Under the pieces are notes generated by a model. That model had not been told where the DNA came from. It saw only the letters and a program-made list of their open reading frames with translations, and made no database searches. Of a stretch of 46,527 nt of DNA, positions 35,084 to 42,716 are shown in pieces (within the stretch, counting starts at the first letter, position 1; the number at the start of each line of letters is the position of its first letter). Made by a program: the position numbers and the translations under genes. Source of the stretch: Clostridium ragsdalei P11 (lineage in GTDB: Bacteria; Bacillota; Clostridia; Clostridiales; Clostridiaceae); contig NZ_LROS01000023.1 in the NCBI RefSeq assembly GCF_001675165.1, forward strand, positions 1 to 46,527. The letters run 5' to 3'.

Positions 35084-36976
35084 ATGGATAAGAATTCAAA
35101 TATTTTTAAACCTATTCATATTGGGAAGGTTATATCTAAAAATCGTATTGAAGTTGCGCCAGCAGGAGCATTTTTATGTTCAAGAGATGGTGGAAATAAT
35201 TCTGAATTTTTAGCTTATCTAAAATCATTAGCCAAATCAGGAGCGGGAATTGTTACCTTAGGAGTTTCATCAGTAGATGAACAAAGCTCAGGAGTACCTG
35301 TTACTAATGTTGGAAATTCACTGTATATATCTGATTTAGCTGATATTGCAGAAGTAATTCATAGATATGGAGCATTAGCAAGTATAGAATTAATATCTGG
35401 ACAATATATGCTTATGCCGCCTGAAGTTGTGGCAACGGGAAGCAGTAAGAAATTAATTAAACATATCATAGAGTTATTTGCAAATGCTGCTGAGAGATGT
35501 ATGATTGCTGGCTTTGATATGATTATGATTCACGGCGGACATGGAAACGTTCCAGCTATGTTCTTTTCAAAAAAACATAATCATAGAACTGATGAATATG
35601 GCGGATCTTTTGAAAATAGATGTAGATTTGGACAGGAACTATTAGAAGCAATACGTGTAAAGGTAGGAAATAGAATAGCAATAGAATATCGTATAAGTGC
35701 AGAAGAATTACTAGAAGGTAATTCAGAGATAGAAGAAACTTTAGAATATGCAAAGAAAATTCAAGATAAAATCGATATTATTCATGTATCAAGAGGATTA
35801 CTTCAAGAAGAAGCGTTACTACCTTATATATTCCAACCAACATACTTTCCACGTGCAATGAATCTAGAGGCAGCTAAAAGATTTAAAAAGGAATTGAATA
35901 TTCCAGTATCAGTAGTTGGAAGCTTTGATTTAGAAACTGCAGAAAAAGCTGTTTCCAGCGGCGATGTGGATGTAGTTGCCATGATAAGGAATATTTTAGC
36001 AGATACAAACTGTGTAAGTAATGCTTATAAAGGCAAGAGTGATCAGACGAGACCTTGTGTACGTTGTAATACTTGTATTAATAGAACACATACACAATTC
36101 ATACGTTTAAGATGTGCAGTTAATCCATTAATAGGAAGGGAAACTCAATTTCCTGAGATTGTGGAGACTAGACACAGTAAGAAAGTAGTTATAATTGGTG
36201 GTGGTCCATCAAGTCTTGAAGCGGCTAGAGTAGCGTCAAAGAAAGGTCATACTGTAGTTATTTATGAGAAAGATAGTGAATTAGGTGGAGCGTTAAAAAT
36301 GGCTGCTGCTGCATCATTTAAAAAGGATTTAAAACGTTATCTTGATTGGTCAATAAGATCCGTTATCAGTGACCCTAAAATAGATGTCAAGCTTAATACA
36401 TTAGCAACTCCTGAAAACATACTTGGGCAAAATCCTGATGTCGTTCTAATTGGAGTTGGAGCAAAACCTATCATTCCTAAGTTTACTTTAAGTGGTACTG
36501 ATAAAGTTGTCTGGGTTGGAGATGTAGAATTAAAGAAGGTTCCAGTAGGTGAAGATGTTGTAATTGTAGGAGCTGGATTCACTGGATTAGAAGCCGCTCT
36601 TTCTTTAGCAGAAGAGGGCAAGAAAGTTAAAGTTATAGATATGATTCCAGAAGAAAAAATAGGTGCTGATGGTATAAAAATTAGCATGATTGGACTAAAG
36701 GAGTTACTTAAAAAAGCAGGTGTCACCTTTATTTGTGAAGTTAAGTTATCCGATGTAACAATGGAGGGAGCTGTTATAGAAGATAAGAATGGAAACAAGG
36801 AAACTATTCCATGCGATACTGTAATTTTATCCTTAGGGGTGAGGGCTGATAAAGAACAAGTTGAATTATTTAGAGACCTAGTAGAAGAAACTTATGTTAT
36901 TGGAGATTGTAATACAAAAGGTGGCACTTTGTGGAATGCAACAAGAACTGGCTTTGATGCTGCAATGGAATTATAA
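35084..36976 (+). CDS. Old-yellow-enzyme type NADH:flavin oxidoreductase / enoate-reductase-like
   Basis: A 630-residue three-part enzyme. The N-terminal FMN TIM barrel (about 1-320) includes HGGHGN and the signature FFSKKHNHRTDEYGGSFENRCRF. A [4Fe-4S] cluster site follows (C325-V-R-C328-N-T-C331 and C344). The C-terminal FAD/NAD(P) domains have Rossmann motifs VVIIGGGPSS near residue 369 and VVIVGAGFTG near 491. This is the plan of 2-enoate reductase, 2,4-dienoyl-CoA reductase and BaiCD/BaiH. It would reduce an activated C=C bond with NAD(P)H; the substrate is not evident. AGGAGG lies 7 bases before the ATG. The type A repeat begins 7 bases after the stop. Confidence 0.9.
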   Translation: MDKNSNIFKPIHIGKVISKNRIEVAPAGAFLCSRDGGNNSEFLAYLKSLAKSGAGIVTLGVSSVDEQSSGVPVTNVGNSLYISDLADIAEVIHRYGALASIELISGQYMLMPPEVVATGSSKKLIKHIIELFANAAERCMIAGFDMIMIHGGHGNVPAMFFSKKHNHRTDEYGGSFENRCRFGQELLEAIRVKVGNRIAIEYRISAEELLEGNSEIEETLEYAKKIQDKIDIIHVSRGLLQEEALLPYIFQPTYFPRAMNLEAAKRFKKELNIPVSVVGSFDLETAEKAVSSGDVDVVAMIRNILADTNCVSNAYKGKSDQTRPCVRCNTCINRTHTQFIRLRCAVNPLIGRETQFPEIVETRHSKKVVIIGGGPSSLEAARVASKKGHTVVIYEKDSELGGALKMAAAASFKKDLKRYLDWSIRSVISDPKIDVKLNTLATPENILGQNPDVVLIGVGAKPIIPKFTLSGTDKVVWVGDVELKKVPVGEDVVIVGAGFTGLEAALSLAEEGKKVKVIDMIPEEKIGADGIKISMIGLKELLKKAGVTFICEVKLSDVTMEGAVIEDKNGNKETIPCDTVILSLGVRADKEQVELFRDLVEETYVIGDCNTKGGTLWNATRTGFDAAMEL

Positions 36977-36982
36977 AAAGAT

Positions 36983-37042
36983 GCTATTATGGTGTTAAAG
37001 ACTGATTTAGCATATAAAAATCTTAATACAAATAGTAATTTG
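36983..37042 (+). repeat. Boundary repeat type A, copy 3
   Basis: A full copy that starts 7 bases after the stop codon of the reductase gene. Type A repeats therefore also occur between cargo genes and are not only a leader. Confidence 0.85.
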
Positions 37043-37076
37043 TTGTGGGGATTAATTTATAAAAGAGGGCGTGTAA

Positions 37077-37700
37077 GTGAAGAGTGTATATGATATAAAA
37101 TTGTTCGTGAATCTATATGATTGTTTCATGAGAAAAATCATGTTCCCAAGATGCTTTAATACGACAATAGAAACACATATGGGCATATTAAAAAATGAGT
37201 TGAAGGATATACATGGAAAAAAGGTGATAGAGTTGGCTGCAGGAACTGGGAGTACGTCAGAGATTCTACCTATAGACAATTCTTATATTGGAACAGATGT
37301 AAGTATGAGAATGTTAAATATAGCAAAATCAAAGTTTAAAAAGATGGGTTTTGAAGATACTGTATTTGAAATAGCCGATGCATGTAATCTTAAATTTGAG
37401 GCTGAATACTTTGATTTGGTAATCTGCAACTTGGCAATGACCTATTTTATTAATATAGATGATTTTGCTGATGGACTATACCATATTTTACGGCAGGGTG
37501 GAGAATATCTATGCAGTGTTCCAGTGTCGTTAAAGAATGGAAATAAAAAATATAGAATCAATGAAAAAATATCCACACCTCAAAAAATCAAGGATTTATT
37601 TGTGAGGCATGGTCTAGTATTTGAACCGCTAAAAAAACAGGCGGGAGAATTATTATATTTTAAAGCATATAAAATTGGGAAACAAATTGATGAAATTTAA
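37077..37700 (+). CDS. Class I SAM-dependent methyltransferase (cassette gene)
   Basis: A 207-residue protein with motif I KKVIELAAGTGSTSEIL (about 42-58), IGTDVSMRMLNIAKSKF as the acidic second strand and FDLVICNLAMTYF as motif IV. The ordering matches UbiE-like enzymes. The start is GTG with AGAGGG 7 bases upstream. It is the only gene between a type A and a type B repeat. Confidence 0.8.
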   Translation: MKSVYDIKLFVNLYDCFMRKIMFPRCFNTTIETHMGILKNELKDIHGKKVIELAAGTGSTSEILPIDNSYIGTDVSMRMLNIAKSKFKKMGFEDTVFEIADACNLKFEAEYFDLVICNLAMTYFINIDDFADGLYHILRQGGEYLCSVPVSLKNGNKKYRINEKISTPQKIKDLFVRHGLVFEPLKKQAGELLYFKAYKIGKQIDEI

Positions 37701-37717
37701 TAATGATGATTGTTTGA

Positions 37718-37759
37718 CAAATTCCAATTTTAAGTTAAGCATTATAAATTAGTAATTTA
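37718..37759 (+). repeat. Boundary repeat type B, array 2 full copy
   Basis: Left arm CAAATTCCAATTTTAAG, right arm TAAATTAGTAATTTAG, with TTAAGCATTA between. The next ribosome-binding site (GGGGAAGG) follows without a gap. Confidence 0.8.
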
Positions 37760-37771
37760 GGGGAAGGATGA

Positions 37772-38443
37772 ATGCATGATAAAATGAAATTAAAAATAAG
37801 CATGGCATTTTTATGGGTGGCTATATACTTCGTAGTTATGATGATATATACTTTTTTTGATATTGCTATATGGCGAAAAATTACATTAAAGTATTCAAAT
37901 TGTTTAAATATTGTTTTTATTATAGCATGTGTTATTGCATTTATAATTCTACTTTGTAATAGAACAGGATATAAAGTTAAAATTTTTAAGAATGTAACAA
38001 TTATAAATATCTTATTAGCAGTGGGTTGCTCTGTGTTATTTTATTTTCTTTTAGATAAGTGCTTTGACCCAATATTTGAAAGCCTTTATCCTGCCAGTGA
38101 GCAGGCATATGAAAATACAATACAATCGTTATTAAAAACGCCAATTACGAGTTTACTGCAAGTATGTATTATTGCACCCGTTATTGAAGAAATACTTATG
38201 AGAGGATTTGTATTAGGTGGATTAAAAGATTCTTATGGAAATGGCATAGCATTGCTAATATCAGCAGTTTTATTTGCAGTGCTCCATTTTAACATGGTTC
38301 AGACAATTTCTGCCTTTATTTGCGGAATTATACTCGGGATTCTTTTTCTTAAAACAGATTCAATTTTGAGTTGTATAATTGCACACATCGGTTATAATTT
38401 AATTTCATTTGCTATGATGATTATGCCTTATATAAAGAGATAA
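37772..38443 (+). CDS. CPBP-family intramembrane metalloprotease
   Basis: A 223-residue protein of about six to seven membrane helices. The CPBP (ABI/CAAX) motifs are present: EEILMRGFVLGG (E-E-x-x-x-R), FAVLHFN (F-x-x-x-H) and IAHIGYNL (H-x-x-x-N). Family members cleave membrane proteins or protect against self-made bacteriocins. The cassette context gives no substrate. The stop codon TAA begins a left half-repeat. Confidence 0.85.
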   Translation: MHDKMKLKISMAFLWVAIYFVVMMIYTFFDIAIWRKITLKYSNCLNIVFIIACVIAFIILLCNRTGYKVKIFKNVTIINILLAVGCSVLFYFLLDKCFDPIFESLYPASEQAYENTIQSLLKTPITSLLQVCIIAPVIEEILMRGFVLGGLKDSYGNGIALLISAVLFAVLHFNMVQTISAFICGIILGILFLKTDSILSCIIAHIGYNLISFAMMIMPYIKR

Positions 38444-38453
38444 ATTCCAATAC
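38441..38453 (+). repeat. Left half of a split boundary repeat
   Basis: TAAATTCCAATAC starts in the stop of the protease gene and then breaks off. The matching right half is at 40097-40126, after the exonuclease segment. Confidence 0.6.
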
Positions 38454-38469
38454 CTCTATAATTATTTAT

Positions 38470-39777
38470 TTAACCTATAGGTTGTACACTGTTATAAGAA
38501 AGATAAAAATCTTTTTTCTGCATATCTAATAAATATGCTGGAGCTATTCTTATAATTTTATCATTAACTTTTATTACTATGGTTTCATAAAATTCACTTA
38601 AACAATTTAAATTTGTTTTCTTAGTTGAGTATCCTATGATGTCACATTTATAAGTTTCATTTTTATTTTTATAATATATGTCTTTTAAATTAGCTGCTGT
38701 ACGGCTTAAAAGTTTCCATTCTTTTAGCTTGTTTATCTTGTCATCTAAAGTGTTAAAAATAATAGTTGAATTTAAATCAACAACTTCATTGGAATCATCA
38801 AAACTATTTTCTTTATTAGGAGTTTTGATCAATTCTAGAAATTCGGATTCATTTAAAATTTTTATAGAAGATCCATTTTCATTCAACTCAGCTGCCTTTT
38901 CTTCCTTGGAACTCATTCCATTTTCACCTACAAGAGATTTATCCTGATTCCCAACTATTAAGTAATCTGTCTTTTTAGATACACCACTTTTTAATGTGCC
39001 ACCTAAGTTGACTACTTTTTGCATAGACTCTTTTCTACCTAAACTTTCAAGTTCACCTGTAAAGACTACATTTTTATTATAAAATGGGCTGGATGTATCA
39101 ATAATATTGTTATTGTCAGGTTTAATTTCAGATATTTTAACTGTATTGAATTTGTTATTAGTGAAACTATTTTTAGTATTATTAATAAAACCTTTTTGAG
39201 GATTCAGATCTTTAAAAGTTTTTATTGGAAGGCTAGTATATGTATGACAAAAAGATTCAAGATTTTTTTTATGAGCACGTTTTATACATTCAATTACTAA
39301 ATTGGCACATGCTACAGCATCATCTAAAGAATTATGATGATGTCCTAAATCTACTCCAAAATATTTGGCACGGTCTTCTAAAGATTTACCAATTCCTTTC
39401 CCTCTACATAATTTTGTGGATATAGGTATACTGCAGATATAGTTGAAATTAGGCATAGAAATATCATATTCTAATAAACAATTTTTTAGTACTGACATAT
39501 CAAATACGGCATTGTGAGCAATTATTATATTATCATCAAAATAAGTATGTATATCGTTCCATATATTAGGAAAAAGAGGTGAATTCTCTATGTCCTTAGG
39601 AGTTATTCCATTTATGGATATATTCTTTTTATTAAAATCAAGAGTTGGTGGATGAATTAAAAAGTAATCTTTTTTACATATTTCATTATTTTTTACAGCA
39701 GCAATTCCAAGTGAACAAGCACTGTTGAAATTATTATTTGCTGTCTCAAAATCTATTGCTACAAAATCAAATAACAT
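38470..39777 (-). CDS. DnaQ-like 3'-5' exonuclease with BRCT domain
   Basis: A 435-residue protein. The N-terminal DEDDh exonuclease (about 1-175) shows FVAIDFETA, IIAHNAVFDMSVL and HHHNSLDDAVACA. A BRCT domain follows at about 230-315 (NKNVVFTGELESLGRKESMQKVVNLGGTLKSGVSKKTDYLIVG). The C-terminal 110 residues are unassigned. Such proteins take part in DNA repair or replication proofreading. It is the only large gene on the minus strand between 1 and 42.7 kb, and it lies between the two halves of a boundary repeat. Confidence 0.85.
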   Translation of the reverse strand: MLFDFVAIDFETANNNFNSACSLGIAAVKNNEICKKDYFLIHPPTLDFNKKNISINGITPKDIENSPLFPNIWNDIHTYFDDNIIIAHNAVFDMSVLKNCLLEYDISMPNFNYICSIPISTKLCRGKGIGKSLEDRAKYFGVDLGHHHNSLDDAVACANLVIECIKRAHKKNLESFCHTYTSLPIKTFKDLNPQKGFINNTKNSFTNNKFNTVKISEIKPDNNNIIDTSSPFYNKNVVFTGELESLGRKESMQKVVNLGGTLKSGVSKKTDYLIVGNQDKSLVGENGMSSKEEKAAELNENGSSIKILNESEFLELIKTPNKENSFDDSNEVVDLNSTIIFNTLDDKINKLKEWKLLSRTAANLKDIYYKNKNETYKCDIIGYSTKKTNLNCLSEFYETIVIKVNDKIIRIAPAYLLDMQKKDFYLSYNSVQPIG

Positions 39778-39850
39778 AATAGTTTCCCCCTTATATTTTA
39801 TCCGTCGTTTCTGCCTTCTTTATCATCTTGCAATACTTACATTATACATA

Positions 39851-40099
39851 TTACTTTCTAAGTAGGTACTGTGTCAATATAGGTGTATCTTCAGGCATAT
39901 CTTTAAATAGTATAGCTAGTATGTCTATTATTTTTTTAGAATTATTTATGCTTACTTTAGTGTCTGATGATATTTTATCAGGTCTTAAAGTGATTTTATT
40001 TTCAATTTTTATATCTGAATTTTTGTTAGATAATGCTACTATAATAATAGCAGTTATTGAAAACGAACTAAAGAATAACAATAAGTATCCTTCTGACAT
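39851..40099 (-). CDS. Possible small membrane-anchored protein
   Basis: About 82 residues (MSEGYLLLFFSSFSITAIIIVALSNK, then a polar tail). One N-terminal membrane helix or signal anchor is predicted at 4-24. The start codon lies exactly at the border of the following half-repeat and no ribosome-binding site is visible, so the 5' end may have been cut off when the segment inserted. It lies 73 bp upstream of the exonuclease gene on the same strand. Weakly supported. Confidence 0.35.
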   Translation of the reverse strand: MSEGYLLLFFSSFSITAIIIVALSNKNSDIKIENKITLRPDKISSDTKVSINNSKKIIDILAILFKDMPEDTPILTQYLLRK

Positions 40100-40126
40100 A
40101 AAAATCTTAATACAAATAGTAATTTG
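40097..40126 (+). repeat. Right half of a split boundary repeat (type A end)
   Basis: CATAAAAATCTTAATACAAA and the bases TAGTAATTTG after it match the 3' half of the type A repeats. The sequence to the left belongs to the exonuclease segment. Confidence 0.75.
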
Positions 40127-40156
40127 CAAGCATTGAGAAAGAGGGTATAAAGTAGT

Positions 40157-40774
40157 ATGAATAAAGAAATTACAAATAAAAATTTCTGGGAAAAGATTGC
40201 AAAACTATATACACCAATGCAGGAAAGAAAAAATGCAAAACTATATCGGGAATTATGTGAGATTATATCAAAATCGTTGGATGAGAATATGCAGGTATTA
40301 GAATTGGCTTGTGGAACTGGACAACTTACATTTCCACTATGTAAAAAAGTATCTTCTTGGGAAGCAACTGATTTTTCAGAAAAAATGATTGAAGAAGCAA
40401 AGGCAAGAGCATTTAATTTACCTGTTACTTTTACTGTACAGGATGCAACGAACCTACCATATGAAAATGGAAGGTTTGATACAGTCGTTATTGCAAATGC
40501 ACTTCATATTATGCCAAATCCTGATAAAGCACTAATGGAAATTCAGCGTGTGTTAAAAAAAGGAGGATTGCTGATTGCCCCCACATTTGTATATGATGAA
40601 AAAATCAATAAGGTACGAATTTGGCTAATGGAAAGAATGGGATTTCATACTTTTCATAAATGGGAATCTGATGAATATATAGAATTCGTCCGAAAAAAAG
40701 GCTTTGATATAATTAATAGTTCTGTAATTGCAGGAAAAATTCTGCCGGAATGTATATTGATTTGTAAAAAATAA
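40157..40774 (+). CDS. Class I SAM-dependent methyltransferase (cassette gene)
   Basis: A 205-residue methyltransferase with motif I MQVLELACGTGQLTFPL (about 43-59), WEATDFSEKMIEEAKARA and FDTVVIANALHIMPNPDKALMEIQRVLKKGG, typical of UbiE/methyltransf_11 enzymes. Substrate unknown. AAGAGGG lies about 11 bases before the ATG. The nitroreductase gene starts 20 bases after its stop, so the two may be cotranscribed. Only a short AT-rich trace (ATAAATTTAATG) remains where a boundary repeat might have been. Confidence 0.85.
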   Translation: MNKEITNKNFWEKIAKLYTPMQERKNAKLYRELCEIISKSLDENMQVLELACGTGQLTFPLCKKVSSWEATDFSEKMIEEAKARAFNLPVTFTVQDATNLPYENGRFDTVVIANALHIMPNPDKALMEIQRVLKKGGLLIAPTFVYDEKINKVRIWLMERMGFHTFHKWESDEYIEFVRKKGFDIINSSVIAGKILPECILICKK

Positions 40775-40793
40775 ATTTAATGAGGTGAAATAA

Positions 40794-41393
40794 ATGAGCA
40801 TAGAAACAATTTACAATAGGAGGAGTATACGAAAGTATAAATCTAAAGAAATACCAATAGATATTCTTAATGAAATATTGGATGCTGGAAGAGCTGCACC
40901 ATCGGGAAAAAATAGACAGCCTTGGAGGTTCATTGTGTTTGGTGGAATTAAAAAGGAAGAACTTTTATCAAAAATGGACGATGGAATACAGCGTGAATTA
41001 AATGAAGAAGCATTATTGACTAATTCAAGAGATGGAATACCAGATGCAAAGAATACTTTACGAATTATGAAAGAAGCTCCAATTATCATCATGGTTTCTA
41101 ATACAAACGGTAAATCGCCATTTGAAAATATCACTACGGCAGATGAACGATTTACAGAAATTGTAGATACACTTTCTATAGGTGCAGCTATTGAAAATAT
41201 GTTGTTACAGGCAGAAGATTTAGGAGTAGGTACATTATGGATTGCAAATACATGTTTTGCATATAATGAACTGGTAAATTATATTGATGTAAAAACACAG
41301 CTGGTTGGGGCTGTTGCACTTGGATATCCTGATGAAAAACCAAACCCAAGACCGAGAAAGACGCTAGATAGCATTATTGAATATAGACTTTAA
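40794..41393 (+). CDS. Nitroreductase-family FMN oxidoreductase
   Basis: A 199-residue protein with the family start IYNRRSIRKYKSKEIP, the FMN-binding RAAPSGKNRQPWRFIV, a middle IGAAIENMLLQAEDLGVGTLWIAN and the end VALGYPDEKPNPRPRK. It would reduce nitro groups, quinones or flavins with NAD(P)H. GAGGTG lies 7 bases before the ATG. Its last 30 codons are duplicated as a fragment at 6666-6761, marking both array ends. Confidence 0.9.
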   Translation: MSIETIYNRRSIRKYKSKEIPIDILNEILDAGRAAPSGKNRQPWRFIVFGGIKKEELLSKMDDGIQRELNEEALLTNSRDGIPDAKNTLRIMKEAPIIIMVSNTNGKSPFENITTADERFTEIVDTLSIGAAIENMLLQAEDLGVGTLWIANTCFAYNELVNYIDVKTQLVGAVALGYPDEKPNPRPRKTLDSIIEYRL

Positions 41394-41460
41394 AAATTTA
41401 CTTGTATTTTACACAGCATATTCAAAATTATGATTATAAAATTAATTACGAGTTTTTTAG

Positions 41461-41497
41461 AATGGGATATCTTAAATTTGAGATATCCCATTTATTT
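41461..41497 (+). terminator. Intrinsic terminator after the nitroreductase gene
   Basis: AATGGGATATCT and AGATATCCCATT form a 12-bp stem with an 8-base loop, followed by a T-rich run. The rest of 41394-41720 holds no gene that I can support. Confidence 0.75.
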
Positions 41498-41720
41498 ATC
41501 CATATCATTATAAATTTTTGTTCGTGCCTTAGTGACATCAGAAAAATTTTCTTGTGCATCTTTATAATTATTTCCATTAACAAATTTTAATACACTATTA
41601 AATGCTTCTTTATATGTATTTTCAAAATAAAAATTCAAATAAAAATAATAAATTTTAGAAAAATTTCAAGAAAGGAATTAATTACATTTTTTAATAATAT
41701 TATGTAATGAGGTGATTAAT

Positions 41721-42575
41721 ATGAAACAAGAAGAAATAAGCTGCATAGTAGATCATGAAAAGTTAAAATTACATATAATATATATTATAATCATTAGTAT
41801 AGCAGTTATAGCAATTTTTATAACAACGTCGTGTTATTGGAATATTAAATTTGTAGATGAAGTGTCTTTTGCAGTGGCAATATCATCAATAATATTATCA
41901 ATAATTGCTATAATAGTGACAATAAATGGAGAACAGAAGTCTAATAATACAAAGAACAAACTCGAAAATATATCTGATAATCTTGTAGACGTATCTCGAG
42001 AGACAAAGAGCAAATTTGAGGATGCATTTGATAATCTTGCAGATGTATCACAAGAAATAAATGTAGCAGCAAACAGACTGAATCAGATTAATGATATGAA
42101 ATTTAAAATAGAAGAATTAAATAAAAATTTAGATGGAATGGATTCCAAAATTAGTCATAAATTAAGGAATTTGGAATCGACGATGACTAGCTTAATAGGT
42201 AATGAAGCTAATAGTTTAGATAGTGAAGATAATGATAGTTATATTAAAACATTGAAAAATTTCTTAAAATATAGTAAAAATAATACAGATAGGAAAATTA
42301 TTATTTGTACTATATATTGGATTAATTCAATAAGTGAGATAATAAAAACTAATAAAGATAAAAATTTAAAATTTAAGTATTGCTTTGAGCAATATAACCA
42401 ATATCTCAATGATATTGGTGGGAATAAAGGTCTTCAATATTATTATTTAGGGGTGGCAACAGTATTTGCTAATAATGTTTGGGTTAAAAAGCAAATATTA
42501 AATGAAATGGAAGAAAAATACTATAATGAAAAAAGTATGCTGCAAAATCAAGTAGAAAAGAGATTCAACGGCTAA
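41721..42575 (+). CDS. Membrane protein with two helices and a coiled coil, unknown
   Basis: A 284-residue protein with membrane helices at about 17-39 and 48-69, joined by a short loop. A coiled coil follows at about 70-150 with an internally repeated segment (ENISDNLVDVSRETKSKFEDAFDNLADVSQEI). The C-terminal 120 residues are soluble and helical (LKNFLKYSKNNTDRKIIICTIYWIN). I do not recognise a family. The plan, a two-helix anchor and cytosolic sensor, occurs in defence effectors that attack the membrane, but there is no direct evidence here. The ATG at 41721 with GAGGTG is preferred over the GTG at 41712. Confidence 0.55.
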   Translation: MKQEEISCIVDHEKLKLHIIYIIIISIAVIAIFITTSCYWNIKFVDEVSFAVAISSIILSIIAIIVTINGEQKSNNTKNKLENISDNLVDVSRETKSKFEDAFDNLADVSQEINVAANRLNQINDMKFKIEELNKNLDGMDSKISHKLRNLESTMTSLIGNEANSLDSEDNDSYIKTLKNFLKYSKNNTDRKIIICTIYWINSISEIIKTNKDKNLKFKYCFEQYNQYLNDIGGNKGLQYYYLGVATVFANNVWVKKQILNEMEEKYYNEKSMLQNQVEKRFNG

Positions 42576-42634
42576 AGCAAAATAGAGTGAGATTGTTGAA
42601 AACTTGCAAAGAAGATATAATTATTCAAATAAGG

Positions 42635-42682
42635 AATGGGTATAGATTTGTGTAAAAAACCAAATCTATACCCATTATTTTT
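42635..42682. terminator. Bidirectional terminator between convergent genes
   Basis: AATGGGTATAGATTTG pairs with CAAATCTATACCCATT around an A-rich loop, and ATTTTT follows. It separates the membrane coiled-coil gene from the transglutaminase-like gene on the other strand. Confidence 0.85.
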
Positions 42683-42716
42683 AGATGAATATTACTTTAA
42701 TAAATAGAAACAAACT

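Noticed and set aside
41402-41590. Short plus-strand frame after the nitroreductase
   Set aside because: It runs through an intrinsic terminator, has no ribosome-binding site and a composition like noncoding DNA.
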